From: JBKQVT01 sp963727245 | GTDB lineage: Bacteria; Planctomycetota; Planctomycetia; Pirellulales; Thermoguttaceae | Direction: 5' to 3' | Length of the DNA stretch: 64,000 nt | Assembly: GCA_963727245.1 (NCBI GenBank) | Contig: CAVSFO010000006.1 | Location: forward strand, 1 to 64,000 | Part shown: positions 25,476-33,670 of the stretch, piece after piece | How positions within the stretch are numbered: the stretch's first letter is position 1 | Layout: every line of letters starts with the position of its first letter | Notes under the pieces: model-generated | Seen by the model: the letters and a program-made list of their open reading frames with translations, nothing else | What the model was told of the DNA's origin: nothing | Database searches by the model: none | Program-made: the position numbers and the translations under genes

Positions 25476-26878
25476 GGCGTGTTTCTCATAAAGACACCCA
25501 TTTGCGTCGGCGGTCCCAATTCTTCGTTCAGCGGCCCGACCGGATGAAACTCGACGGTGTAGCCGAATCTCTCGGCCAGCTTCGTCGCCCAGGTCCGAAA
25601 CTCCTCCCGAGTCCACTCGAAGCGGTGGTCCTCGTGGCGAAAGGCACCGGCAGCCAGCGTCGGCCAGACCACGTTGTATTCCCGATTCGGCGTGGTCAAC
25701 ACAACCGTCCCAGGCCGGGCGAACTCGAACACAACCCGCTCGAAGGCGGCAAGCCGGGGCAGATCGAGATGCTCGACGACCTCCACAACGGCCGCCGCAT
25801 CGAACCCGGCGAGTCGCTTGTCCCGATACGTCAGCGAACCATGCAGCAGCCGGATGCGGTCCTTCTGCCGAGAAGGCATGTCGTCCAGCCGCAGCCGCTC
25901 CTTGGCGATCTCCAGCGACCGGAAGGCCACGTCCATGCCGACGATCTCCTCAAACTGCTTCTCCTTGAGAAGCTCCCGCAACAACTTTCCCTCACCGCAG
26001 CCCAGGTCCAGCACCCGTTTCGCACCCGATGCCTTCAGGGCGGCGGCAACCACGTCGAGACGCTGCTCGTTCAGGCTGATCGGCTTTTCCAGCGATTCCT
26101 CTCGACCCTCGGAACGGGCCTCGACGAGTTCCTCGACGGGTTGATCGTCCTGTTCGGCAAGTTGTGCAAGGGCCTCACGGGCAAGGCTGTGTCGATGCTT
26201 GAGGTAACGGTGCGTGATCGCCTCTCGCTTGGGATGGGCCGCAAGCCAACCTTCTCCGTGTTTGAGAAGCTTCTCCAACTCCTCCTGGCCCACGTAGTAG
26301 TGCTTGAAGTTGTCGAAGACCGGAATCAGCACATACAAGTGCGTTAGCAGTTCGCTCAGGGGCGTGGTCTTCGAGAGCGTCACCGAGTAATAGGGACTCT
26401 GGCCCCACTCGTCAAACTGCTCATCGAGTGGATAGCGGACGGCCTCGATCTCGTAGCCGAGCGGTTGGAAGATTTCATACAGAAAGTTTTCGCCACCTCG
26501 ACAGGGCAGCACTTCAAGCGTGGCGACCAGCGGGATCGGCGTGCTGGTCAGTTCGGGACGCTCCTTGGAACGGCCATCGAGGGCAGGCCCCAACACCTGG
26601 GCAATCGCCACGCTCATGAATGACGAGGCCACGTAAGGCCGGTCGTTGACGTATTGGGCCAGGACAGTGTGGGAGACGCCGCCCCGCCCCCTCACCATCG
26701 CCACCGGGTCCACGTCCAAGAGCAAGGCGGCAGTGCAGCGATCCTCGGCGGCTTCGGGGTAGAACACATGGGCCTGGCCGAAACTGAGCGGGAAACTCTG
26801 GCATCGGGCCGGGTTCTTGTGCAGCAGGTAGCCGAGGTCGGTAGCGGGTCGGTGAGTAGTCGTAAGTGTCAGCAGCAT
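25472..26878 (-). CDS. hen1: 3'-terminal RNA ribose 2'-O-methyltransferase Hen1
   Basis: 468 aa, the length of bacterial Hen1. The N-terminal half is the family-specific domain that binds Pnkp; the C-terminal half is the SAM methyltransferase with DLGCGEG (291-297) and the metal-binding residues Glu366, Glu369, His370 (EVVEHLD) and His418, equivalent to known Hen1 ligands. Hen1 methylates the 2'-OH at the cut site before sealing, so the repaired RNA cannot be cut again. It is the first gene of the cassette; a promoter is predicted at 26915-26943. Confidence 0.95.
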   Translation of the reverse strand: MLLTLTTTHRPATDLGYLLHKNPARCQSFPLSFGQAHVFYPEAAEDRCTAALLLDVDPVAMVRGRGGVSHTVLAQYVNDRPYVASSFMSVAIAQVLGPALDGRSKERPELTSTPIPLVATLEVLPCRGGENFLYEIFQPLGYEIEAVRYPLDEQFDEWGQSPYYSVTLSKTTPLSELLTHLYVLIPVFDNFKHYYVGQEELEKLLKHGEGWLAAHPKREAITHRYLKHRHSLAREALAQLAEQDDQPVEELVEARSEGREESLEKPISLNEQRLDVVAAALKASGAKRVLDLGCGEGKLLRELLKEKQFEEIVGMDVAFRSLEIAKERLRLDDMPSRQKDRIRLLHGSLTYRDKRLAGFDAAAVVEVVEHLDLPRLAAFERVVFEFARPGTVVLTTPNREYNVVWPTLAAGAFRHEDHRFEWTREEFRTWATKLAERFGYTVEFHPVGPLNEELGPPTQMGVFMRNTP

Positions 26879-26914
26879 CGGAAGTAATGTCCATTGGGAC
26901 GGGTTAGGCTGTCG

Positions 26915-26943
26915 ATTATCGCAAGTTCTCGTATTACCCGCAA
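26915..26943 (-). promoter_or_regulatory. Predicted sigma-70 promoter of the hen1 operon
   Basis: On the minus strand TTGCGG (26938-26943) and GATAAT (26915-26920) are separated by 17 bases, about 37 bases before the Hen1 start. The -10 matches five of six consensus bases; the -35 is weaker. Confidence 0.45.
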
Positions 26944-27125
26944 GCGGGGAGAGTAAACGTGGCGGCGGTTCCAATGTCGAACGTTTGGGAATCTATCGGG
27001 GCAGACCGCCGTGTAGAGGTAGAGACACCTCCCATTTGCCGAGGTTCATCATCGTCGTTCCGATCAACTGGTCTGTCCGACCATTTGGCTCGAAGAAGAA
27101 TTGATCCCCAAAACGTTGTGTGGAC

Positions 27126-27593
27126 CTACGCCTTCATCATCGCCTGAACCTCCTGCCCATATTCATACTCCCACTGCCTGGCGGTCTTCACGACCTCCCG
27201 TACCCGCCGACTATTCTTCAGGGCCAAGTGAATGTGTGGCCTACGAAAGCCGATCTCATAGCCCGGTGGTTTGTACAACGTTGCCGCATCGTCCTCTAAG
27301 AACGCAATCCCATCCGGCCCCATCACCGTCAGCATTTCATTCTGCGGAGTAATGCAGATCGCCTCACCCTCGGGTGACCGCCATACCTGATGGTGAACAG
27401 CGACCAGAATCCCCATCAACTCCTGAAACAACCAGCCACACTGACCGCTTCCGCCGTGCTCATCGATTTGCCGCTTCACGTTCACAAAGCACTGGTCTTC
27501 CTTCGCCCACCGCTCGGGCCTATTCGGTACAAGTATTGGAACGCCACCAGTGATTCGCCTGCTCACCGTTGTAATTCCTTTGATAACGTTCAT
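27126..27593 (-). CDS. Conserved hypothetical protein
   Basis: 155 aa. Shared-looking motifs are QCFVNVKRQIDEHGGSGQCG near residues 34-53 with GWLFQE after it, and RRPHIHLAL further on. This Q-C-F-x-N pattern recurs in a bacterial family of unknown function. The start overlaps the stop of the 77-aa gene (ATGA) and GAGGGTGGG lies upstream. It lies on the same strand as Hen1 but about 250 bases away, with a promoter in between, so it is probably a separate unit. Confidence 0.6.
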   Translation of the reverse strand: MNVIKGITTVSRRITGGVPILVPNRPERWAKEDQCFVNVKRQIDEHGGSGQCGWLFQELMGILVAVHHQVWRSPEGEAICITPQNEMLTVMGPDGIAFLEDDAATLYKPPGYEIGFRRPHIHLALKNSRRVREVVKTARQWEYEYGQEVQAMMKA

Positions 27594-27823
27594 ATCTGCC
27601 CACCCTCCATCTCGCCCTGCGTACCGTTCTCATCGAAACGTAGTTTGCCGTTGGCTCCAACCCGGTAGTGGGCCAGACAACCATTCACGTTATTCAGGCA
27701 CAACACCGAGCCATGCCAATCGACCGAGCTACTGGGAATCGGGGCATCTGTACCGAACCGGCGGAAATACGCCCGAAACGCCCTCTTCTCCAACTCATCA
27801 ATATCGTAATTTGTCTTTTCCAT
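27590..27823 (-). CDS. 77-aa hypothetical protein
   Basis: A small acidic protein: N-terminal helix (MEKTNYDIDELEKRAFRAY) and a beta-rich C-terminal part. AGGAGA lies nine bases before the start. It is coupled by ATGA to the 155-aa gene and faces the divergent AT-rich region. Function unknown. Confidence 0.55.
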   Translation of the reverse strand: MEKTNYDIDELEKRAFRAYFRRFGTDAPIPSSSVDWHGSVLCLNNVNGCLAHYRVGANGKLRFDENGTQGEMEGGQI

Positions 27824-28157
27824 TTGTATATGTCTCCTATTGAACTATCTCCAGCAAGCGACCATGGCCGTCTCTTGCTGCGTTGATTACAACACATGAC
27901 CTCCATTTTTGCATTTGCGTCCGAAAATGACAAGATATGTTTTTCGCTCCATCTTTATCATAGGAGTTCTAATAACCATCCAATACTTACGCTTTGTATA
28001 AATGGCACGCATCTCACTTCCCACTTTCGGACACAAATACAAAAGTGCGGTTTTACAGAAAATAGTCTTCATATTTGTTTGTGAGATCACTATATTATGT
28101 AGAGACCACGAAGGAAGGCTGTAAAGAAACACAAGTAGAGAGCCGTCCCCTTCCTTC
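27824..28157. other. AT-rich divergent intergenic region with inverted repeats
   Basis: 334 bases, clearly more AT-rich than the surroundings, between a leftward gene pair and the rightward primase-like gene. It holds a 17-nt inverted repeat (27913-27929 with 28022-28038, 15 of 17 pairs) and a 13-nt perfect inverted repeat (28106-28118 with 28149-28161). It likely contains both promoters and could be an origin or operator region. Confidence 0.6.
27913..28038. repeat. Long-spaced inverted repeat (15/17)
   Basis: Arms ATTTGCGTCCGAAAATG at 27913-27929 and CACTTTCGGACACAAAT at 28022-28038; two mismatches. The spacing of about 92 bases suits two binding sites for the same regulator or replication protein rather than a hairpin. 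Confidence 0.5.
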
Positions 28158-28161
28158 GTGG
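28106..28161. repeat. 13-bp perfect inverted repeat at the primase-like gene start
   Basis: CCACGAAGGAAGG (28106-28118) pairs with CCTTCCTTCGTGG (28149-28161) around a 30-nt loop. The right arm covers the GTG start at 28158, so a hairpin in the mRNA would mask it. Confidence 0.6.
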
Positions 28162-29543
28162 CTGATTGGAAACGTGACGGCTTCTCTCATTTGATGGGCA
28201 TGAACGAACGAGAAGCGGCACAGTGGCTACACGATTTAACTCATGAATTATGTTGGGGTATCAAGGTAATTGACCGCACGACGGGGAAGCCTCATCCCGC
28301 CTATGCCAACACGAACAGGAAGTTAGAGAGGCTCGCAGCCCGCCGCTTCGTCAAACTGCAACTTCTGACGCAGAAGCGTCTCCTGGCCCATTTCAGCGAT
28401 GAAGAAACGCTGTACTTCACTGGTTCTCCCGGCGATCACACGCTTTTGATGATCGACATCGACTGTCATAGCAGGGGAAGCCTGAAAGGTGCATTGCAAT
28501 TTGCCGAGTACCTTCGGGAAAACTTCTTCCCCGGCCTGTATTTCGAGCCGAGTACCAACGGGAACGGCGTCCACGGCTACCTGGTTGTCGCCAAGTCGGA
28601 CGACAAGGAATGCAACAGGGCAGCCAAGGCCCTCGACCGCTGGTTGAAGGCGGTGCTTTCCAGGACGACCTTCGACGTGGAAGATGTTGAGATCAAGGGA
28701 ACGTGTTCGATTTGGGAAAGGGGCAACGTAACCGAGGGCACTTTGGCAAAGTATCCCCGAGACGTGTCCCGATTCGAGGACTGGAAACAGACCACTTCGT
28801 TCAGTGTTCAAGATATTTGGTCCCTGATCGAGACCTCCCCGATTCGGCCCATGACCAAGAAGGAAGCCCGACGTTCGGGCAGCATTGCGGGGAAGCACAT
28901 CGAGAAGGAGACGATCACCGCCCTCCTGTCCTTTGGGATGGATGTGCTTGGCCAGGAGCAGGTGTCCATCGGGTCCAAGAACCGGGCTGTGGTCACGGCA
29001 GAAGATGTGGCGGTCTTTGCCACCCTGCTGAAGTTCTTCCATGAGAACCGCAACGCCGATGGGTCGTTGCCGGTGGCTCGTATTCGGTCGCTCTGGAAGT
29101 CCTTGTACGAGTGCGGCGACATTACCAGAGCTTGGGATCATCATCGCTTCATGTGGCTCAGGGACAAATTCACTGCCCTTGGGTTGATTGACTGGGAGGA
29201 TGCCACCTATGTTGTCGGGGATCAGCAGAATGGGATTGTTGGTCAAGCCTGTAAATGGAGTGGTTCAGAGAGGTTGTTGACCAGCATTAGTGAGTACACG
29301 GAGACCACTAATAGTGTGGACGCTTCTACTTCCACTCTTATAGGAGAAGATAGAGGCATCCTTGGTTGGAGCAGTCTCCTGAAAGAAGAGCTAGGAACCC
29401 TCTTTTGCCGAGATGAGGAGGCGGAATTGGCTGTGATGAGGCCAACAAGGGTGTTCAAGATGCCTTGGAGGTGGGAAGACAAGATCGAAGAGGTCAACAG
29501 GATAGTCGAAGAGACAATGAAAAGATTGGAATTGGCGGCATAG
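28158..29543 (+). CDS. Primase-polymerase-like (AEP-like) protein
   Basis: 461 aa. The N-terminal third has features of archaeo-eukaryotic primases/PrimPol: LLMIDIDCH (hDhD metal motif, near residue 97) and STNGNGVHGYLVV (S-x-H-like motif, near 134). The C-terminal two thirds are helical with no named domain. Such proteins replicate plasmids or prime DNA in mobile elements. The start is unsure: GTG 28158 lies in a 13-bp inverted repeat, and ATG 28194 or 28200 are alternatives. The upstream AT-rich repeats fit a replication or autoregulation site. Confidence 0.55.
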   Translation: MADWKRDGFSHLMGMNEREAAQWLHDLTHELCWGIKVIDRTTGKPHPAYANTNRKLERLAARRFVKLQLLTQKRLLAHFSDEETLYFTGSPGDHTLLMIDIDCHSRGSLKGALQFAEYLRENFFPGLYFEPSTNGNGVHGYLVVAKSDDKECNRAAKALDRWLKAVLSRTTFDVEDVEIKGTCSIWERGNVTEGTLAKYPRDVSRFEDWKQTTSFSVQDIWSLIETSPIRPMTKKEARRSGSIAGKHIEKETITALLSFGMDVLGQEQVSIGSKNRAVVTAEDVAVFATLLKFFHENRNADGSLPVARIRSLWKSLYECGDITRAWDHHRFMWLRDKFTALGLIDWEDATYVVGDQQNGIVGQACKWSGSERLLTSISEYTETTNSVDASTSTLIGEDRGILGWSSLLKEELGTLFCRDEEAELAVMRPTRVFKMPWRWEDKIEEVNRIVEETMKRLELAA

Positions 29544-29614
29544 AAGAAGAGAAACAGGGGGACAATACGCTTGCAGTTCCCAAGACTATTAAAGAGTTGG
29601 AGGAGGAAGACACA

Positions 29615-29884
29615 ATGTTGAAGACGAAGAGGAAGAAAGGCCGTACCAGAGAGATTCTGCGATGTTTTCATTGCGGTGGGGATATGGATGGCAGAAGCCA
29701 AGAGGTGCTACGACATCTCTTGGGCCACTATGGTCTACTGTTGATTTGCGACAAGTGCGTGGACGAACACAACGAGAAGGTGGAGGCGACCGGCGAAGAT
29801 CAGGAGATAACGACTCCTTTCGCCTCAGATGAGATGTTGGAGGACGCAGCCATGATTAGGATGGCCAGGAGCCTCTCAGATTAG
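29615..29884 (+). CDS. Small CxxC zinc-ribbon protein
   Basis: 89 aa. A basic N-terminus precedes CFHCGGDMDG and, about 30 residues later, CDKCVDEH, a likely zinc ribbon; the tail is acidic. AGGAGGAAG precedes ATG 29615. It follows the primase-like gene by 71 bases on the same strand and may be its accessory protein. Function unknown. Confidence 0.6.
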   Translation: MLKTKRKKGRTREILRCFHCGGDMDGRSQEVLRHLLGHYGLLLICDKCVDEHNEKVEATGEDQEITTPFASDEMLEDAAMIRMARSLSD

Positions 29885-30136
29885 CCAGAATCAATTCTGT
29901 GAGGTCTAAAACAGAAATAGGTACAAAGAGACCAAGAGGCCGGACAGCTTCTTATAATCAAAATAACAAAGGCGAGAGGACACGAGCGAGGACCACTTCC
30001 GCAGAGGTTCAGGTCGGGTCCGGCTCAGCAGCCAACTTCTTCTGTCGCCGCAAAGAGCGTTCTTCGGCCACGGTCGTCTCCCCGGTTGGACTGCGGTGCT
30101 GAGGCACCGACTGGTCCAAGACGGGGGGCGGGGCGG

Positions 30137-30155
30137 CGTTACAAGATTTGTAATG
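30137..30155. promoter_or_regulatory. Second copy of the ardC-type palindrome
   Basis: CGTTACAAGATTTGTAATG; it matches the 16177-16195 site in 17 of 19 positions and also shares CGGCG immediately upstream. One arm base no longer pairs. A shared DNA-binding regulator is likely if the match is not chance. Confidence 0.4.
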
Positions 30156-30249
30156 CCTGCCGGAAGGCGTGGCCCTCCCCAACTCCGGGTTGCCGGCCAG
30201 CTTGCGAGCAGGACGCCAGGTGTGGTCAAGTCACTGTGGCCGAGGCACA

Positions 30250-30255
30250 TATAAT
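30250..30255 (+). promoter_or_regulatory. TATAAT -10-like element
   Basis: A perfect TATAAT, 72 bases upstream of the 182-aa gene; no good -35 box at 17 bases. Confidence 0.3.
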
Positions 30256-30326
30256 ATATTGTCGTCTCCGAAAGCCGGTTTCAGCGATTGTGGGACCAGT
30301 TTCGGGACGAACCGGAGTGAATCCAA

Positions 30327-30875
30327 ATGACTCCCACCAAGACGCCAACCTTGAACCGCTTTCCTCTCTTCGGCCTCTTCGCCTACCGAGCCGCCCGACA
30401 CATGGGCTACGCCGAGGAAGATGCTCGGCTCCTGGGTTACTCGACGGCTCTGCTCTACGCCATCTTCAAGGCCAAGGCCCGAGCCAGGAAGAAGGAGAAA
30501 CCGGAACGAGAGAAGAAGAAGGAACTGCCCGAGGAGATCAGGGCCAAGACGGAAGCCATCCAGTTCGGCGGTCAGGAGTACACGGTTATCCGGGGAAAGG
30601 GGAAGCGGCTGAAACAAACGGTGGTCGGCCATGAGGTTCACGTCCCCGAAGATTACGACTCCGAAGTCGAGGCCAAGTTTCCCGCAGGCTGGCACGAGCG
30701 ACTGGCGAAGGCGTTTGACGGCTACTTGGCGGCCTACGATCCCGACGAACTGAACAAGAGCGACCACCTTTTCGACCTGTACAAGGCGTGGCGGGACGAG
30801 TGCAAGGTCGGTTTCAATCGAGTTGATCTGGAGAAACTGATTGGGTGGCTGGGGGAGAGGAAGGGAAAACGATGA
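30327..30875 (+). CDS. Hypothetical protein
   Basis: 182 aa, highly charged and helical in the first half, with a Lys/Glu-rich run (ARKKEKPEREKKKELPEE), then a small folded C-terminal part (FDGYLAAYDPDELNKSDH). No family recognised. GGAG lies 9-11 bases before the ATG. Its stop overlaps the pirin start as ATGA, so they are coupled. Confidence 0.55.
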   Translation: MTPTKTPTLNRFPLFGLFAYRAARHMGYAEEDARLLGYSTALLYAIFKAKARARKKEKPEREKKKELPEEIRAKTEAIQFGGQEYTVIRGKGKRLKQTVVGHEVHVPEDYDSEVEAKFPAGWHERLAKAFDGYLAAYDPDELNKSDHLFDLYKAWRDECKVGFNRVDLEKLIGWLGERKGKR

Positions 30876-31570
30876 GCATCCGAATCCGCAAGGCCGCCGA
30901 CCGAGGTCATGCCCGCTACGGCTGGCTCGATACCTGGCACACGTTCTCCTTCGACACCTACTACGACCCGGCTCACATGGGATTTCGTTCGCTGCGGGTC
31001 ATCAACGAGGACCGGGTGCAGCCAGGGGAGGGATTCGGGATGCACGGCCACCAGGACATGGAAATCATCACCTACGTTCTGGAAGGTGCCCTGGAGCATC
31101 GGGACAGCATGGGCACCGGCTCGATCATTCATGCTGGGGAGTTTCAACGAATGTCGGCGGGTACAGGCGTGCAGCACAGCGAGTTCAATCCGTCCCCAAC
31201 CGAACCGGTCCATTTCTACCAGATTTGGCTCCTGCCCTCCGAAACGGGCCTGACGCCCAGTTATGAGCAACGGGAGTTTTCCCAGGACGAGAAGCAAGGC
31301 AGATTTCGTCTCGTCGCTTCGCCCGATGGCAACGACTCGCTCACGATCCACCAGGACGCCCGAATCTTCCTCTGCTCTCTCCAAGCCGGCGAGCAGGCAT
31401 CGCACGAATTGGAGGGAGGTCGTCATGCCTGGGTGCAAGTGCTCCGGGGAACCGTGGAAGTCAACGGCCAGAAGCTCTCGGTCAGCGATGGTGCTGCCTT
31501 GAGCGAGGAATCTGGAGTCACCGTCCAGGCCAAGGCCCCGTCGGAAGTCATGCTCTTCGATCTTGCGTAA
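30872..31570 (+). CDS. Pirin family protein
   Basis: 232 aa, a bicupin of the pirin/YhhW type. The metal ligands are in place: His58 and His60 (GFGMHGHQDME), His102 and Glu104 (GVQHSEF). Early motif HTFSFDTYYDPAHMGF is typical. Pirins are iron-binding proteins; some have quercetin 2,3-dioxygenase activity, and others act as redox cofactors. It overlaps the 182-aa gene by four bases. It looks like a normal metabolic gene inside the accessory region. Confidence 0.95.
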   Translation: MSIRIRKAADRGHARYGWLDTWHTFSFDTYYDPAHMGFRSLRVINEDRVQPGEGFGMHGHQDMEIITYVLEGALEHRDSMGTGSIIHAGEFQRMSAGTGVQHSEFNPSPTEPVHFYQIWLLPSETGLTPSYEQREFSQDEKQGRFRLVASPDGNDSLTIHQDARIFLCSLQAGEQASHELEGGRHAWVQVLRGTVEVNGQKLSVSDGAALSEESGVTVQAKAPSEVMLFDLA

Positions 31571-31650
31571 AGCGGCAGATGTGCCCCAGTTGACTTGACC
31601 GCCAGGGAGCGTAGACTCGTGGGCAATCGCAGGAAACGCAGGCCAGTTCG

Positions 31651-32307
31651 TCAAGAGAACGTCAGGCCGATCTCCTCGGCAATAGCGGCTAGTTCCCGCT
31701 TCGACTTTGCCGCCGCCATAACCGACCATCTCTCGGCAAAAGGCAAGTTGCCCGGCGGCAGTAGGCATACGACTTGGTGCGGACGACTGTATGCCTGTAG
31801 AGACTTGACTTCACCGTAGAATGTCCAGCCATGTTTTTCAAAGCGATAATCGGTCTCTTCAGGTGCGTCGGCCATTCCGCAGAAACGAAAACCGCCATCG
31901 ACCGCATGATAGTGAAGCATGACGGCCAGGAAGACCGAACACTTCCGATGCTCGGGACACCATGCGATTGAGTCATCGTAATTCATGCCTTGGTGGACGG
32001 CTGGATCGTCCGAATTCGGATTCCGAACGGATACGCCCCACCACGCTACGCTTTGATTCTCTTCCATGAAGACCAGGCGTTGCTTGTTGAGCGACCATGC
32101 CTCTGGGTCCAGCAGCCGATTATGGCAGCGATTGAACCTCCGTTCTTGTCCGGCGACGAGATAGTAGTCCCGAAGTGCGGCGGGGAGATGAATGCCGAGT
32201 CGTTTTTCAGCGGTAGCGATTGCCGTGGGTCTCGTTCCAGACCGTTCCGTGAGCGGGTATCCAAGTGTCTCAAAGAAGTTGCGGTAGTATTGCTTAAAAG
32301 ACTGCAT
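31651..32307 (-). CDS. SMI1/KNR4 (SUKH-like) family protein
   Basis: 218 aa. The segment TAEKRLGIHLPAALRDYYLV (near residues 33-52) is the SMI1/KNR4 signature, with WWGVSVRNPNSDDPAV further on. SUKH proteins are commonly immunity proteins against secreted toxins; no toxin is next to this one. The start at 32307 has AAGAG four bases upstream. It is transcribed leftwards on its own, convergent with pirin. Confidence 0.65.
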   Translation of the reverse strand: MQSFKQYYRNFFETLGYPLTERSGTRPTAIATAEKRLGIHLPAALRDYYLVAGQERRFNRCHNRLLDPEAWSLNKQRLVFMEENQSVAWWGVSVRNPNSDDPAVHQGMNYDDSIAWCPEHRKCSVFLAVMLHYHAVDGGFRFCGMADAPEETDYRFEKHGWTFYGEVKSLQAYSRPHQVVCLLPPGNLPFAERWSVMAAAKSKRELAAIAEEIGLTFS

Positions 32308-32518
32308 GATCTCTTCGCACCGTGGGGCACAGCACAATTGTAGCCACCCGCAAAGAGGCATTCAACAAGCCCCACCGGGAATTAGCCCATCACCTAGCTT
32401 CACCTTGTCGAAATCGGTTTTAGCGGCGGAGCCTCGGCCGGCGAGACCGAACGGAGCAAGGGGGGCGAGCATTCCAGGCGAAACCGAACCAGAGGCAATT
32501 CTCCCCCGACCAGCCTAT

Positions 32519-32527
32519 TGCTATAAT
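32519..32527 (+). promoter_or_regulatory. Extended -10 promoter for the lipoprotein gene
   Basis: TGCTATAAT is a consensus extended -10 (TGnTATAAT), about 44 bases before the lipoprotein start. No clear -35 element, as is normal for extended -10 promoters. Confidence 0.45.
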
Positions 32528-32570
32528 GGCCTCCAGCAACCCACCCGCTTCCAAAGACCGGAGGTGAGTC

Positions 32571-33641
32571 ATGAAGTCCAGAGTGTTTTTGCTGCTGGCC
32601 GTCTGCCTTCTTGCGTCCGGCTGCGACGATTCGACCAATCCGCTTTCTGATCCGCAGAAGGCCACACCGGACACACGATTGGCCGGCGTATGGCGAGAGC
32701 GGGACAATGGGGACGTGATCTACTATCATGTCGGCACGATGGGAAAGAAGCTTCCCCGAGGCGTGCTGGGTGTGGTGCAGGTCAAGCACCACCGGAACGG
32801 CGAGATTGACCCGCCCGATGGCTGCTTGTTGGTCTTCCCCACGACACTCGGAGACCAGACCTACCTGAACATGACGGGTGACAACCAGCAGCAAATCGAG
32901 AAAAAGGGATGGAAGAGCGTCGATAGCTACATTCTCCTCAAGTACAAAGTCGAGGGAGACAAGCTCGTGATATGGCGGATGGACGAGGCAGCCAAGAAGC
33001 GGGCAATCAAGGCTGGCAAGATCAAGGGGCTTATCGAGAAGAAGGACGGCACCAGAGTCGTCTTCACTGACACCACCAAGCACCTCGGCCGCTTCGTTGC
33101 CCAGGCAGGTGATGGCTTGTGGAATACGAAGGAGCCCAGGCGGCTGGAAAGGGTCGATGCCGCTAACCCCGCAAAAACGCAACCGGAGGGTTTCAGGGAC
33201 TTGAAATGGGGCCAGCCACCGACTGCCGATATGGTGATGATGGTTGGGAGTGACGCCCCTCGTCCTGCTCTTCCCGAGCCTGATCCAATGAAATTCTTTC
33301 GCCTTTATCGTCGTCCAACGGACAAACTTTATTTTGGCAACATTAAGATCGCCGGACTCGATTACGGCTTCGACAAGAACCGCTTTTGCACTGTTGCTTT
33401 TCAGTACGATGACTCACGGGGTAACGATGTGTTGGCGATGCTAACGGAGATGTATGGAAAGCCCGATGAGGATCAGGAATTCAGACACGAAGGCAGGCAA
33501 GTAACCTGGGCTCGGGGGAATGTTCGCATAGCGTGGACCGAGAGCCATTGTTGCATTTCTTGCTCCCCAATAGAACATCTTGAATCGCATGAAAAGGAGA
33601 AAGCAAAGCACCAGAAGGCGAGGCGGCCGTATCCTGAATGA
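32571..33641 (+). CDS. Predicted lipoprotein
   Basis: 356 aa. The N-terminus is a lipoprotein signal: MKSRVFLLLAVCLLASGC with the lipobox LASGC, so the mature protein starts at Cys18 and is anchored to a membrane. Two domains are suggested: residues 35-190, a TIGR03067-like beta-rich part (LAGVWRERDNGDVIYYHV), and 200-330, a separate fold. The end is basic. GGAGGTGAG precedes the ATG. Function unknown. Confidence 0.7.
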   Translation: MKSRVFLLLAVCLLASGCDDSTNPLSDPQKATPDTRLAGVWRERDNGDVIYYHVGTMGKKLPRGVLGVVQVKHHRNGEIDPPDGCLLVFPTTLGDQTYLNMTGDNQQQIEKKGWKSVDSYILLKYKVEGDKLVIWRMDEAAKKRAIKAGKIKGLIEKKDGTRVVFTDTTKHLGRFVAQAGDGLWNTKEPRRLERVDAANPAKTQPEGFRDLKWGQPPTADMVMMVGSDAPRPALPEPDPMKFFRLYRRPTDKLYFGNIKIAGLDYGFDKNRFCTVAFQYDDSRGNDVLAMLTEMYGKPDEDQEFRHEGRQVTWARGNVRIAWTESHCCISCSPIEHLESHEKEKAKHQKARRPYPE

Positions 33642-33670
33642 CTGGCAACACCGAGTGAGCGAGGATCGAC

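Larger units (their letters stand above)
29885..30326. other. Intergenic region with palindrome and promoter-like element
   Basis: No supported gene. CAGAATCAATTCTG (6-bp arms) lies just after the zinc-ribbon gene. A near-perfect palindrome lies at 30137-30155 and TATAAT at 30250-30255. A Cys-rich frame overlaps the palindrome (30086 onward) but lacks a ribosome-binding site and an ATG. Confidence 0.45.

Noticed and set aside
30086..30634. A Cys-rich frame with RRYKICNACRKAW
   Set aside because: It starts at a non-ATG codon, has no ribosome-binding site and then runs over the 182-aa gene; the palindrome may explain the RYKxCN part.
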